A stretch of 64,000 bases of DNA from NCBI GenBank assembly GCA_964624145.1, contig CAZUXT010000004.1, positions 1-64,000 of the forward strand, read 5' to 3'. The first letter of the stretch is position 1. The number at the start of each line of letters is the position of its first letter. The notes under the pieces are model-generated. The model had not been told where the DNA came from. It ran no database searches and was given only the letters and a program-made list of their open reading frames with translations. The stretch is from WJMT01 sp964624145 (GTDB taxonomy: Bacteria > Acidobacteriota > Aminicenantia > Aminicenantales > Aminicenantaceae). A program made the translations under genes and the position numbers. Shown here in pieces: positions 55,749-64,000 of this stretch.

Positions 55749-56366
55749 CTATCTGTTAACTTTTTCGATCACTCCGCATGAAATCAGGACCTCAACGATA
55801 TCCATGACTTCATGCAGACAGTCATCACTGATGCCGGCTTTGCGTGAGATTTCCTCAAAGGTGCAGGGTTCTTCTGTGGGAAAAGGGAGATGAAACAGGA
55901 AACGTCCCTGGCAGTCTGTTAAGTTGTACCGTCTTTGCCTGCGGGACCGGCCCTTCCCTTGGAAAACATCAACAGCAGAAATCTTCTCACCACGGCTCTC
56001 TTTAAACAGAGCTCCGGAATTTTTACGCTCTCTTATTCTCCATGCCATCTTAAAGGAATAGGCCGCAGGATCATAGAGCTTATCCAGATCAAAGCGTATA
56101 TTGACTTTTTGTTCCTTAAGAAAATATCTGAAATAAGGCCTTTTTCCCTCTGCGGCCTCCCTTTTATCCAGGATTCCTTCTCTCTCCAGTCCCTCCAGAA
56201 AATCCTGAGCTGTTTTGATATGGATTCCCAAGCGGGCTGCTGCTTCTGACGCGGAAATGTCATTATAAATAACAAGAAGCTTTAAAAATTCCTGTGCGTA
56301 ATCTTTTGCTATAAGAGCGGCCAGGCGGCGGGATTTTTCGAAAGGCGAAATCCTTTTGTTCTCCAT
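55749..56366 (-). CDS. Winged-helix transcriptional regulator
   Basis: A 205-residue protein. Residues about 15-75 form an ArsR/MarR-like winged helix (ASEAAARLGIHIKTAQDFLE, then LEREGILDKRE). A second HTH-like segment is at the C-terminus (CTFEEISRKAGISDDCLHEV). The longer frame from 56426 overlaps the previous gene, and AGGAGA eight bases before 56366 selects the shorter start. Operon partner of the upstream membrane protein (16-bp gap). Confidence 0.72.
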   Translation of the reverse strand: MENKRISPFEKSRRLAALIAKDYAQEFLKLLVIYNDISASEAAARLGIHIKTAQDFLEGLEREGILDKREAAEGKRPYFRYFLKEQKVNIRFDLDKLYDPAAYSFKMAWRIRERKNSGALFKESRGEKISAVDVFQGKGRSRRQRRYNLTDCQGRFLFHLPFPTEEPCTFEEISRKAGISDDCLHEVMDIVEVLISCGVIEKVNR

Positions 56367-56382
56367 CGAATCATTCTCCTGC

Positions 56383-57153
56383 TCAGGTGGAATTGAGTCT
56401 ATCCAGGATTTTTCCCGGTGTCCCATCTACATACCACTGTATGAACTGCTTGAACAACCCTCCCAAAGACACGCACAGCTGGTCAAAAGTCAGCTCTTCT
56501 TTGTACTTTCTATAGTCTCGCCGGGCAATCCGGACAGTGACATTTCCTGAATTTTCAAAGGCCACATAGGTTTCGTTATTATAACTTTTTTTGAATAAAA
56601 TCATATACAGCCACATATATTCAGGAATGACAAGCACCACTCTATCGGATTCGATGAACGGAAAGACCACCACATATTTTTTAAGATACCTGGACAATCC
56701 CAGTGCATCCTTCCTTGTAAAATTGGCAGGACCTGTAGGAAAAGGGCGATGGGTGAAGCCGTCTGCGGTTTCTTTCACAGGCTGGGCAGCCAGTTCCAAA
56801 ATCTCCTTATAGCGCCAGTTGATTCTTTTTGAAATAAGGACAAAAATAAAAGCAAAAAGAAAGACCGCTGAAAGACCGGCAAAGCAAGGATGCCAGGGAT
56901 GGTCAGCAAGCGGCGGGAGAAAAGTCAGACCCCAAAGAAAATACATGCTCACAGGGATCAAATAAATCAAATACCGGGTCCTCAGCAATACAAAAAAATG
57001 CATCACGGTAAACAGGAATTGTATGGAACCGAACACCCAGTAAAAACCTGGGGGTCCGAAGAATATCCGGGCAAGTGCTACGGCTAAAAAGAGAACAAGA
57101 GTGAATAACCACATGCCAACCTGAACAGGCTTTAGTTTGACTTTCCTTTCCAT
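56383..57153 (-). CDS. Membrane protein with cytoplasmic C-terminal domain, unknown
   Basis: A 256-residue protein with four hydrophobic helices in the first 110 residues (WLFTLVLFLAVALARIFF and onward), then a soluble domain of about 140 residues containing VVVFPFIESDRVVLVIPEYM. No family is recognised. It is the first gene of a two-gene operon with a winged-helix regulator, so the pair may form a sensing unit. An excellent sigma-70 promoter with an overlapping inverted repeat lies upstream. Confidence 0.65.
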   Translation of the reverse strand: MERKVKLKPVQVGMWLFTLVLFLAVALARIFFGPPGFYWVFGSIQFLFTVMHFFVLLRTRYLIYLIPVSMYFLWGLTFLPPLADHPWHPCFAGLSAVFLFAFIFVLISKRINWRYKEILELAAQPVKETADGFTHRPFPTGPANFTRKDALGLSRYLKKYVVVFPFIESDRVVLVIPEYMWLYMILFKKSYNNETYVAFENSGNVTVRIARRDYRKYKEELTFDQLCVSLGGLFKQFIQWYVDGTPGKILDRLNST

Positions 57154-57180
57154 TATAGCTCCTTTATTTAATTTTATTAA

Positions 57181-57199
57181 ACTTCATTTCATTTGAAGT
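57181..57199. promoter_or_regulatory. Inverted repeat overlapping the -10 box
   Basis: ACTTCA-N7-TGAAGT. The right arm overlaps the -10 element (57197-57202) of the two-gene operon, a position typical of a repressor site. Confidence 0.45.
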
Positions 57200-57225
57200 A
57201 TATCTAAATCATAGTATCTTGTCAA
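57197..57225 (-). promoter_or_regulatory. Sigma-70 promoter for the HTH/membrane operon
   Basis: On the minus strand, TTGACA, 17 bases, TATACT, 44 bp before the start at 57153. Confidence 0.65.
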
Positions 57226-57277
57226 GCATAAAATAAAATTGAAGGGAAAAAAGCAAAAAAGTATGGTGCCCCTGCTT

Positions 57278-58837
57278 TTAGAGGGGGGATACTTCAGAGA
57301 ATTCTATACCCTTGCTCTCAAGGGTTGTCCCCAGAGTTCTTTCCAGAGCAGCCAGGGCAAGGTTATAATCAATAATGGCTCTGATTTCATTGTTTATGGC
57401 ATCTGCCAGATCTCTTTGATACTGAAGCACCGTGTAGTTTGTAGAAAGTCCCACTCTCAGCCTTTTCTCTTCGGCTTTCAGTGTCTTGTCAGCCAGTTCT
57501 TTGGCAGCTTTATACGCCAGGACCCTCTCGTAACTGGACTTAACCATTCGTACAGCGTTTCTTATTTCCAGAAAGGCCTGCTGTTTCTCATTCTGCAGCC
57601 TCAGCTTTGCTTGTTTGAAGTTCATCTTTGCCTGTGCGAACTGAGCCCGGGAAAAAATCGTATTCACTGGAATGGAAAGAATCAATCCTACAGACCAGTT
57701 TTTATAGGCAAAAGAAAACGTATCTTCCAAAGCTTTGGTCGCATTTCCCGGTAATGTCCCTACAACCACATCTGTGAGCGGATTATTATCCTGATAAAAC
57801 AACTTGGTTCCGGAGACGCCGGGGCTCCAGTACCGAGCCTGCAGATCCAGGCCGGGAAGAAGCTGGTTCCTGGCGTATTTTAATTCAATATCCCTGCTTT
57901 CTATGTCAATCCGGCTTGCTTCAAGGTCAGGCCGGTTCTGTATTCCTATAAGCAGTGCCTCATCAAGTTCTATATCCCTCTCTTTGTAAGTGGGCCTATC
58001 AGAAGGAGTTATCTTTATTTCCTTTATATCCCCATCCCCTGCAAGATTGATAATGGTTTTTAACGCATCCTCATTATTCTTGACCAGATACTCGGCCTCT
58101 ATGATATCAGCTTCTCTGGCTGCGACTTCAGATTCAGCACTCAAAATCTCTATGGGAGCCATCATACCGACTTCCACTTCTCTCTTGTTTTTCGCCAGGA
58201 GATCCCGGGCAAGAGCCAAAGATTGTTTCTTTGCATTAAGGTTTTCTATGCTGTACACATACTCCCAATAAGCGGCCTCAACATCATAAATCGTCTGTAT
58301 GAGCGATACTTTAAAATTTGCCTCTGATATTTGAGTGCTTTTATTCGCTACAATGATCTCCCTCCGGTTCACTTTAAATCCAAAATCTCTTAAAAGAGGC
58401 TGGGTCAATGTGAAGGACAAGGTGCTTCCATAGCGGGGATTTATGGTCAGATACTTCGCAGTGGTATCACTTTTGTAAGAATAAATATACGCTGAAAGAG
58501 TCCCCCCTGTAGGAAAGAGCTGTTCCAACTGGACTGAGTAATCATTAAAGAGAGAAGTGACCTTGCCTGCGGACTCAATCCAGGAATAGGAAGGATTATT
58601 GGTCTCCTCTGTGCCGTAATTGAGAGAGAGCGAAGGCAAAAATTTCTCTTTGGCAAGGGAAGCTGACATGTCAGCTATTTCCGGATTTAAGATTTCCACC
58701 GCTATACTGAGATTGTTTTCCAGCGCCAAGATTATACAGTCTTCAAGAGCAAGCGACTTTTGATTCTCCTGTCCGCTAAAATTGATTGTTGAAATAAGAA
58801 AAACGGCCATGCCCACGGCTGTTATTTTTTTATTCAT
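57278..58837 (-). CDS. TolC-family outer-membrane efflux protein
   Basis: A 519-residue protein with a signal peptide (about 1-22) and the TolC duplicated layout: ALEDCIILALENNLSIAV at the start, and long amphipathic helices around 190-260 and 400-500 with family turns such as NYTVLQYQRDLADA. An in-frame ATG at 58873 would overlap the ATPase stop; AGGAG eight bases before 58837 fixes the start. It supplies the outer-membrane duct for the ATPase/FtsX/HlyD genes of the same strand run. Confidence 0.9.
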   Translation of the reverse strand: MNKKITAVGMAVFLISTINFSGQENQKSLALEDCIILALENNLSIAVEILNPEIADMSASLAKEKFLPSLSLNYGTEETNNPSYSWIESAGKVTSLFNDYSVQLEQLFPTGGTLSAYIYSYKSDTTAKYLTINPRYGSTLSFTLTQPLLRDFGFKVNRREIIVANKSTQISEANFKVSLIQTIYDVEAAYWEYVYSIENLNAKKQSLALARDLLAKNKREVEVGMMAPIEILSAESEVAAREADIIEAEYLVKNNEDALKTIINLAGDGDIKEIKITPSDRPTYKERDIELDEALLIGIQNRPDLEASRIDIESRDIELKYARNQLLPGLDLQARYWSPGVSGTKLFYQDNNPLTDVVVGTLPGNATKALEDTFSFAYKNWSVGLILSIPVNTIFSRAQFAQAKMNFKQAKLRLQNEKQQAFLEIRNAVRMVKSSYERVLAYKAAKELADKTLKAEEKRLRVGLSTNYTVLQYQRDLADAINNEIRAIIDYNLALAALERTLGTTLESKGIEFSEVSPL

Positions 58838-58862
58838 TTTGAATCTCCTAAAATTCCTCATT

Positions 58863-59531
58863 TTAAAGCTCATCCACTATCCATCCGTCAAGCAGATTAA
58901 TGATCCTCCGTCCATAGGCCGCATTTTTTTCTGAATGAGTGACCTGAATGATGGTGGTTCCGGCCTCATTAAGCTCTTTGAGAAGCTTCATCACATCTTC
59001 GCCTTCTTTTGTATTCAAATTACCCGTTGGTTCATCCGCAAGTATTAATTTGGGACTTATGATAACGGCTCTGGCCACCGCGACTTTCTGCTGCTGCCCT
59101 CCTGAAAGCTGGTTCGGAAAAAGATTCTTTTTTCCCACGATATTAAACCGATCCAGCATGTCACATACTTTTCCCTTGCGTTCAGAGCCTTTTACTTTTT
59201 TATAAAGAAGAGGGGTCTCCAGATTCTCATAAACAGTCAGGTCGTCTATAAGATGGTACTGTTGGAATACGAAACCAATATGATTTTTATGAAGGTCTGT
59301 GAGCTGTTTTTCGGTCATCCTGTGGACCGGTCTGTCATAAAAGTAATACTCCCCCTTTGAGGGCTTATCAAGCATCCCTAAGATATAAAGAAGGGTTGAT
59401 TTGCCGGCACCGGAAGGGCCCATTATGGTGATGAACTCACCTTCTTTGACATCAAGGTCTATATTTCGAAGAGCATAGGTCTTGACGAACCCGGATGAAT
59501 AATATTTGTTTATCTTTTTACATTTTATCAT
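58863..59531 (-). CDS. ABC transporter ATP-binding protein, MacB/LolD type
   Basis: A 222-residue ATPase with Walker A GPSGAGKST (38-46), signature LSGGQQQK, Walker B LILADEPTGNL and the switch His in IQVTHSEKNA. This is the type that pairs with FtsX permeases. It lies 26 bp before TolC and 41 bp after a small unknown gene. It may also serve the ATPase-less permeases of this window, which is an inference. Confidence 0.9.
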   Translation of the reverse strand: MIKCKKINKYYSSGFVKTYALRNIDLDVKEGEFITIMGPSGAGKSTLLYILGMLDKPSKGEYYFYDRPVHRMTEKQLTDLHKNHIGFVFQQYHLIDDLTVYENLETPLLYKKVKGSERKGKVCDMLDRFNIVGKKNLFPNQLSGGQQQKVAVARAVIISPKLILADEPTGNLNTKEGEDVMKLLKELNEAGTTIIQVTHSEKNAAYGRRIINLLDGWIVDEL

Positions 59532-59572
59532 TCCCGTCTCCTTTTCTTTTCAATAAATCCTGCCATGTCCCT

Positions 59573-59848
59573 TTACTTTTTTTTCAATTCTCCCTTTCTT
59601 CTGAACATAATAGGGATATTCGCATCCGTCGGCATGCCAATTTCAATAAGCTTCCAGTCTTTATTGTATTCCTTAATAACGCGTTTTATCACATCAACCT
59701 TATCCACACTGTCACCATTATGGTCTTCCCAGTCTATGATCTCGACTTTGTAGTGCAGTGTTCTTTTTTTTCCGTTTATTTTCACTTCTATATCAATATT
59801 CTGTTCGGCTCCTAATGTTGGTATTTGAAGCACGACTTCTCTCATCAT
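59573..59848 (-). CDS. Small soluble protein, unknown
   Basis: A 91-residue protein with no signal or TM helix. It is predicted to be mostly beta strand and then helix (IDIEVKINGKKRTLHYKVEI, then DVIKRVIKEYNKDW). Two ATGs follow GAGGAGA, and the second (59845) is better spaced. It is the first gene behind a sigma-54-type promoter and precedes an ATPase and TolC. No family is recognised. Confidence 0.6.
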   Translation of the reverse strand: MMREVVLQIPTLGAEQNIDIEVKINGKKRTLHYKVEIIDWEDHNGDSVDKVDVIKRVIKEYNKDWKLIEIGMPTDANIPIMFRRKGELKKK

Positions 59849-59902
59849 ACACTCTCCTCAAATGTTATTTTAAAACAATCGCTTGTCCACGCTTATTTAA
59901 TA

Positions 59903-59918
59903 AGCAAAAAATATGCCA
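59903..59918 (-). promoter_or_regulatory. Sigma-54-type promoter (TGGCATATTTTTTGCT)
   Basis: Exact -24/-12 spacing (GG-N10-GC). It differs from the element at 6902 only in the last base. The distance from the first base of the element to the start codon is 70 bp here and 68 bp there. Confidence 0.6.
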
Positions 59919-60054
59919 TTCTCTCTTCTTGAGGAATAAATTTAAACTTATGTTTTTTTTTGTAAAAACTGTCCGTTATTGAACATCTTCTGTCCTGACA
60001 GCGGACACTTATTTAAATCAATGAAAAGCTGTCTCCTATATAAAGACACCCGGG

Positions 60055-62379
60055 TCATTCATAGCGTATCGAATCAGCCGGATTTGCAAAAGCGGATTTC
60101 AATGATTGATATCCGACAGTAAGGAGCGCAATGGTCAAAGCCAAGCCGCCTGAAAGCAAATACACCCACCAGCTGATGCTGATACGGTAGGCATAGTTCT
60201 GCATCCACTGGCTCGCAACATACCAGGCAATGGGCAAGGCAATGACATTTGCCGCCAGTACCCATTTTGTGAAATCCTTAGAAAGCATGAGGACAACACT
60301 TGAAACAGAAGCACCGAGAACCTTGCGTATTCCGATTTCTTTGGTCCGTCTTCCCGCCATATAACTGGCCAATCCAAAAAGGCCCAAACAAGAAATAAAT
60401 ATGGCAAGAAAAGTGAAGTCATTGATGATCCGTCCCATTCTCTGGTCAGTTTGATACTGCCTGTTAAAAATATCATCCAGAAAATCATACTCAAAAGGAT
60501 AACCAGCCGCAAACTGCTTCCAGGTAGCCTCCATAGCCCGAAGAGCTGACTGGGCTCTTTCCGGATTCGTGCGGACAAAGATATAATTATGAGGCCAATT
60601 CGTGGTGAGAGTGAACACCACTGGTTTGATTTCATCATGCAGAGAACGGGAATGGAAATCCTTCACAACACCGATGATCCGGCCCTCACGCGTCCATATA
60701 GAGAAAAGCTTGCCCAAGGGAGATTCAAGTCCTGTAAACCTTACCGCGGCCTCATTAATGACGTAATTCTGTGCATCCGTTGTAAAATCACGCGAAAAGC
60801 TCCTCCCCTCCGCAAAATCCATTTGAAAGGTCTTAAAATAATCATAATCCACGGCTGTGAAATTTATCACTTCATACTGGTCAGGTCCTCTCCCTTCCCA
60901 GTATACGGGATTGATATTTCCTATGCTTAAAGGGACATTGGAAGCTGAAGTGACGCTCAGAATATCGGAATTCTCTAACAGTGACTGTTTGAAAGCATCA
61001 TAATGATTTTGAATCTCCTGATTCATGGGCAGTCTCAAAACATAGCTGCGGTTAAAACCTAAATCCTTATTCCGGATATAATTCATCTGCCTTTGCAGAA
61101 CAATGGAGCAGAAAATAAGAACCACCGCAACAGTGAACTGAAAAACCACAAGAACTCTTCTTAATACCGGACTCTTTAAATTCAGTGCGCCGGACTCCCT
61201 CAGCGCTTGTATCGGAGTGAAGGACGAAAATAGAAGAGCCGGATAACTCCCGGAAAAAACACCTGTGAAAAAAGCTACCCCTAAAAGCGATAAAATCAAC
61301 GGGACATTATGTGCGGGATCAAAGGTCAACTGTTTTTGAGTCAGATTATTGAAACTCGGCAGAAAAAGGGAAACCATAAGAACGGCCAGAACAAATGCCA
61401 TGAATGATATCAACACAGCCTCTCCAAAAAACTGCTTTATAAGATGACTTCTATTGGCTCCGACCACTTTTCTCAGGCCAACTTCCACAGCCCGGTTTCC
61501 TGATTTTGCTGTGGTGAGATTTATAAAATTTATGCAGGCAACGATCAGGATGATAAAGGCTATGGCAGAAAAGATATAAATATAAAGGATGCTCCCTGCA
61601 TCATTTAATCCGTAAAGGTGCATGCGTGAAACGGGCTGGAGGTCATTGATAACCGTTTTGTTCTCAACCCTTTGATCGTATTTCATGGTAGTGCCGGAAA
61701 CTTTCGGCTTCAAATCTTCGAGAGAAATGTTTTCCTCTAACATGACAAAAGCCTCTGTTTCCAGAGCCCAGGTTCTGATCCGCTCCTCTCCCAGGATTTG
61801 AACCGGCACCAGCACATCGAACTGAAGGGTTGAATTGGAAGGAACGTTTTGTATCACTCCGGTTACTTTAAGGTCCATGTTGTTATTGACATTCAGGATC
61901 TTACCGACAGGATCTTCATTCCCGAAATACTTGTGGGCGGCTTTTTCAGATAATATGATCGAGTCTCTTCCGGACAAGGCCGTATCCGGATTACCCTGGA
62001 TGAGGGGGAAAGAAAACATATGGAGAAAGTCCGGATCCACAAATCCAACTTCTTCATAATTGGAAGATTCCTCATATCTCGCTAAGAGATTGATCGTCCT
62101 AAACCTGGTGGCCCTTACGATCTCCGGAAAATCATCCTTAAGAACATCACTGATAGCCCAGGGACTGGTCGATGTCCATTCTCCCTCAAGACTGGAGACG
62201 ACCCTGTAAAGCCGCCCCTCATTGTCATAAAACCGGTCATAACTGGTCTCATCCTGTATCCACAGAAATATGAGGATGCAGCAGGCCATTCCCACGGCCA
62301 ATCCGACAACATTGATAAAAGAATAGACTTTATACTTCTTGATATTCCTAATAGCTGTTTTAATATAGCTTCCCACCAT
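60055..62379 (-). CDS. FtsX-like ABC permease (no prefix domain)
   Basis: A 774-residue permease with TM1 (about 20-42) and two periplasmic/FtsX units with EVGLRKVVGA and KEIGIRKVLGAS. The tail is NPADSIRYE. Unlike the other five, it sits between two MacB-type ATPase genes (58.9 and 62.7 kb) and near HlyD and TolC genes, so it is very likely the inner-membrane part of a complete tripartite pump. Confidence 0.9.
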   Translation of the reverse strand: MVGSYIKTAIRNIKKYKVYSFINVVGLAVGMACCILIFLWIQDETSYDRFYDNEGRLYRVVSSLEGEWTSTSPWAISDVLKDDFPEIVRATRFRTINLLARYEESSNYEEVGFVDPDFLHMFSFPLIQGNPDTALSGRDSIILSEKAAHKYFGNEDPVGKILNVNNNMDLKVTGVIQNVPSNSTLQFDVLVPVQILGEERIRTWALETEAFVMLEENISLEDLKPKVSGTTMKYDQRVENKTVINDLQPVSRMHLYGLNDAGSILYIYIFSAIAFIILIVACINFINLTTAKSGNRAVEVGLRKVVGANRSHLIKQFFGEAVLISFMAFVLAVLMVSLFLPSFNNLTQKQLTFDPAHNVPLILSLLGVAFFTGVFSGSYPALLFSSFTPIQALRESGALNLKSPVLRRVLVVFQFTVAVVLIFCSIVLQRQMNYIRNKDLGFNRSYVLRLPMNQEIQNHYDAFKQSLLENSDILSVTSASNVPLSIGNINPVYWEGRGPDQYEVINFTAVDYDYFKTFQMDFAEGRSFSRDFTTDAQNYVINEAAVRFTGLESPLGKLFSIWTREGRIIGVVKDFHSRSLHDEIKPVVFTLTTNWPHNYIFVRTNPERAQSALRAMEATWKQFAAGYPFEYDFLDDIFNRQYQTDQRMGRIINDFTFLAIFISCLGLFGLASYMAGRRTKEIGIRKVLGASVSSVVLMLSKDFTKWVLAANVIALPIAWYVASQWMQNYAYRISISWWVYLLSGGLALTIALLTVGYQSLKSAFANPADSIRYE

Positions 62380-62417
62380 AGTACGCCCTTTTAATAAAGT
62401 AAATAAAGCCTTAACAT

Positions 62418-62636
62418 TTACTTTTGTTGAACTCTGAACAGCACCCCTTTGAGATAACCAGAATCATTGATCTCAGCAATGTATAATCCTGGCTGCATAT
62501 GGGCCTTTTTTTTGAGCATGGGTGCTGACAGATTATTCAGAAGGTCACCTGCTTCCCATTTTTTGTTATTGGTATCACACAAAAATATTGGCGCGTTCTT
62601 TTCTACAAGTTTTTCTAGAATTTCACGGAGAAACAT
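62418..62636 (-). CDS. Small protein, unknown
   Basis: A 72-residue soluble protein (MFLREILEKLVEKNAPIF, then PGLYIAEINDSGYLKGVLF). The start is chosen at 62636, with GAGGA four bases before; a GTG at 62654 is possible. It lies between the ATPase and permease genes of the pump operon. A repeat end (R6) lies about 20 bp upstream. No family is recognised. Confidence 0.55.
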   Translation of the reverse strand: MFLREILEKLVEKNAPIFLCDTNNKKWEAGDLLNNLSAPMLKKKAHMQPGLYIAEINDSGYLKGVLFRVQQK

Positions 62637-62655
62637 TTTATCCTCTACAATCACT

Positions 62656-62684
62656 TAGCCTGACCTATTCCTAAAAAAGGCCGC
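62656..62684 (-). repeat. Composite repeat end fragment R6
   Basis: GCCTGACCTATTCCTAAAAAAG matches the outer end of R1 and R2 (CCTGACCTATTCATAAAAAA). It is oriented so that the element end points at the start of the 72-residue gene. The AT-rich module itself is not present. Confidence 0.5.
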
Positions 62685-62690
62685 CAAGCA

Positions 62691-63380
62691 TCATATCATA
62701 AACTCTTCTTGAATATTCTCTGAGACAACGTGACCATCGAAAAGATGGACTGTACGGTTGGCATACTCTGCATAGCTTGGAGAGTGCGTCACCATTACGA
62801 TAGTTGTGCCCGCCTCATGAAGCTCGCTCATAATTTTCATGACTTCTTCACCGTGCGCCGAATCCAGATTACCAGTGGGCTCATCAGCAAGTATCAGTTT
62901 AGGCCGGGCTACAACGGCTCTTGCCACTGCCACTCTCTGCTGTTGTCCTCCGGATAACTGCTGGGGAAAGTGATTCTTCCTGGCAATTATTTCCATCTGC
63001 TCAAGGACTTCACTGACTCTCTTCTTCCGATCCCCAGAAGAATAACCAAGGTATAGGAGGGGCAGTTCCACGTTCTCGAATACGGTCAGCTCATCGATCA
63101 AATTAAAACTCTGGAATACAAAACCGATGTTGGATTTGCGCAGATTTGCACGTTTTCGTTCAGAAAACGAAGAGACTTCAGTGTCAACAAAATAATATTT
63201 GCCGTCTGTTGGCTTGTCAATCAAGCCCAGTACATTAAGCAGAGTGGATTTTCCGCATCCTGAAGGTCCCATAATCGCCACATATTCTCCTGCTTTAATA
63301 TCCAGATTCACATTGTTCAGGGCTGTTGTTTCTACCTCCTCTGTAGTGTACACCTTTTTAAGGTCCTCAGTTTTAATCAT
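62691..63380 (-). CDS. ABC transporter ATP-binding protein, MacB/LolD type
   Basis: A 229-residue ATPase with Walker A GPSGCGKST (38-46), signature LSGGQQQR, Walker B LILADEPTGNL and the switch MVTHSPSYAEY. GGAGA precedes the ATG. It lies between an HlyD-type adaptor gene and the permease on the same strand. It is the most likely energy subunit for the 60-kb permease. Confidence 0.92.
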   Translation of the reverse strand: MIKTEDLKKVYTTEEVETTALNNVNLDIKAGEYVAIMGPSGCGKSTLLNVLGLIDKPTDGKYYFVDTEVSSFSERKRANLRKSNIGFVFQSFNLIDELTVFENVELPLLYLGYSSGDRKKRVSEVLEQMEIIARKNHFPQQLSGGQQQRVAVARAVVARPKLILADEPTGNLDSAHGEEVMKIMSELHEAGTTIVMVTHSPSYAEYANRTVHLFDGHVVSENIQEEFMI

Positions 63381-63426
63381 GTTTGTTCTCCTTACAATAG
63401 TTTCCTCTTTTTATATTATATAAGAC

Positions 63427-63450
63427 GTAAACTAACTGCATTTAGTTTAC
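63427..63450. promoter_or_regulatory. Perfect hairpin over the adaptor stop codon
   Basis: GTAAACTAA-CTGCAT-TTAGTTTAC, with 9-bp arms. The adaptor stop (63447-63449) lies within one arm. No U-run follows directly, so this may be an operator, an mRNA-stabilising hairpin or an attenuator before the ATPase gene. Confidence 0.45.
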
Positions 63451-64000
63451 TTTAAAACCAATCTTTCCATATCACCAAAACTCTCATAGGAGGAAGTTAT
63501 GACTTTTTCTCCGGGCTCCAGCCCTTCAAGGACTTCATAAACATCAGGATTCTGCCTCCCCAGCTTTATTCTCCTCTTCACGGCTATATTCTCAGATTCA
63601 TCCACAACATACACCCAATTTCCTCCGGTGGTCTGATAAAACCCTCCTCTCGGGAGGAGCAACGCTTCAGAAATATCTCCCAGCTCAAGCCGGATGTGAA
63701 GTGTTTGCCCGCGGGTGATTCCTTCAGGCTCTTCATCTACAAATTCCATGTCAACCTCAAAACGTCCCTCTCTGACCTCAGGATATTTCTTGGTTACCTT
63801 AAGTATATATTCTTGACCGGCAAACTCAAATTCGCCCGAACGTCCCTCTTCTACACGAGCTATATAATGCTCATCAATCTGTGCTCTGACTTTGAAACCC
63901 TCAAAGACATCTATCTGTCCGATGTTTTGACCTGCAGATTTTGACTGACCGATTTCCGCATCCAGAGAGGTGAGATGGCCTGATACGGGCGCTCTGATAG
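63447..64000 (-). CDS. HlyD/MacA-family periplasmic adaptor (partial)
   Basis: The C-terminal 183 residues of a membrane-fusion adaptor; the frame is open to the window edge. Recognisable parts are the lipoyl half IRAPVSGHLTSLDAEIG, the beta-barrel segments FKVRAQIDEHYIARV and EVRE-type strands, and the membrane-proximal end VLEGLEPGEKVITSSYESFG. It bridges the inner-membrane FtsX permease and TolC in the pump encoded downstream. Confidence 0.88.
   Translation of the reverse strand, partial: IRAPVSGHLTSLDAEIGQSKSAGQNIGQIDVFEGFKVRAQIDEHYIARVEEGRSGEFEFAGQEYILKVTKKYPEVREGRFEVDMEFVDEEPEGITRGQTLHIRLELGDISEALLLPRGGFYQTTGGNWVYVVDESENIAVKRRIKLGRQNPDVYEVLEGLEPGEKVITSSYESFGDMERLVLK

Overview
The window reads as chromosome of a Gram-negative bacterium, most likely an Acidobacteriota/Aminicenantota-type lineage. 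This is inferred from family content and not from any marker gene. It has TolC, DUF481 and other beta-barrel proteins and lipoproteins; a large set of two-FtsX-domain ABC permeases, three of them preceded by PadR regulators; many secreted 6-bladed beta-propeller proteins; and an ECF sigma / anti-sigma / DUF4097 operon. No rRNA, tRNA, CRISPR array, transposase or phage gene was seen.

Layout. 0-5.6 kb: carbohydrate genes (Tat-exported Gfo/Idh/MocA oxidoreductase; GH38 alpha-mannosidase and sodium:solute symporter overlapping by ATGA). 5.6-6.9 kb: an AT-rich patch with a GNAT-YoaP protein and a truncated DUF1801 gene. 6.9-20.3 kb: two PadR + FtsX-permease pairs interleaved with three beta-propeller proteins, one gutted propeller remnant, a DUF350/transglutaminase-like pair and a flavodoxin. 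20.2-27.4 kb: DsbA-like, ferritin-like, a membrane-tethered HTH regulator, a stand-alone permease, a barrel protein, a zinc ribbon and a membrane protein. 27.4-33.9 kb: secreted metalloprotease, small secreted proteins, an AGE-family epimerase and a divergent MFS transporter. 33.9-36.7 kb: sigma factor, anti-sigma factor and DUF4097 protein. 36.9-44.4 kb: third PadR-permease pair, DUF481 barrel, ABC-2 exporter (ATPase plus two permeases) and a gene remnant. 44.4-51.1 kb: degenerate histidine kinase, M1 aminopeptidase and a stand-alone permease. 51.1-57.2 kb: repeat-rich intergenic DNA around a PHP hydrolase / YfcC transporter pair, a GDP-mannose 3,5-epimerase and a two-gene HTH/membrane operon. 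57.2-64 kb: a MacA-MacB-TolC-like export operon with two ATPases.

The most unusual signal is a family of short composite repeats (about 21.6, 27.6, 51.3, 51.4, 55.5 and 62.7 kb). They have inverted ends, a nested AT-rich module flanked by perfect 14-bp inverted repeats and carrying a conserved TTGTCA-N17/18-TATAT(C/T) promoter, and a separate core that folds into long stems with compensating wobble pairs. Three copies end only 12-22 bp from a start codon, so the module looks like a mobile promoter/leader. Other notable signals are a Shine-Dalgarno plus ATG exactly at the prefix/permease junction of all three PadR-linked permeases, and two near-identical sigma-54-type promoters 50 kb apart that both serve permease operons.

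Functionally, the window combines sugar uptake and hydrolysis, envelope maintenance, and export machinery that is probably controlled by PadR repressors, sigma-54 and an ECF sigma factor.
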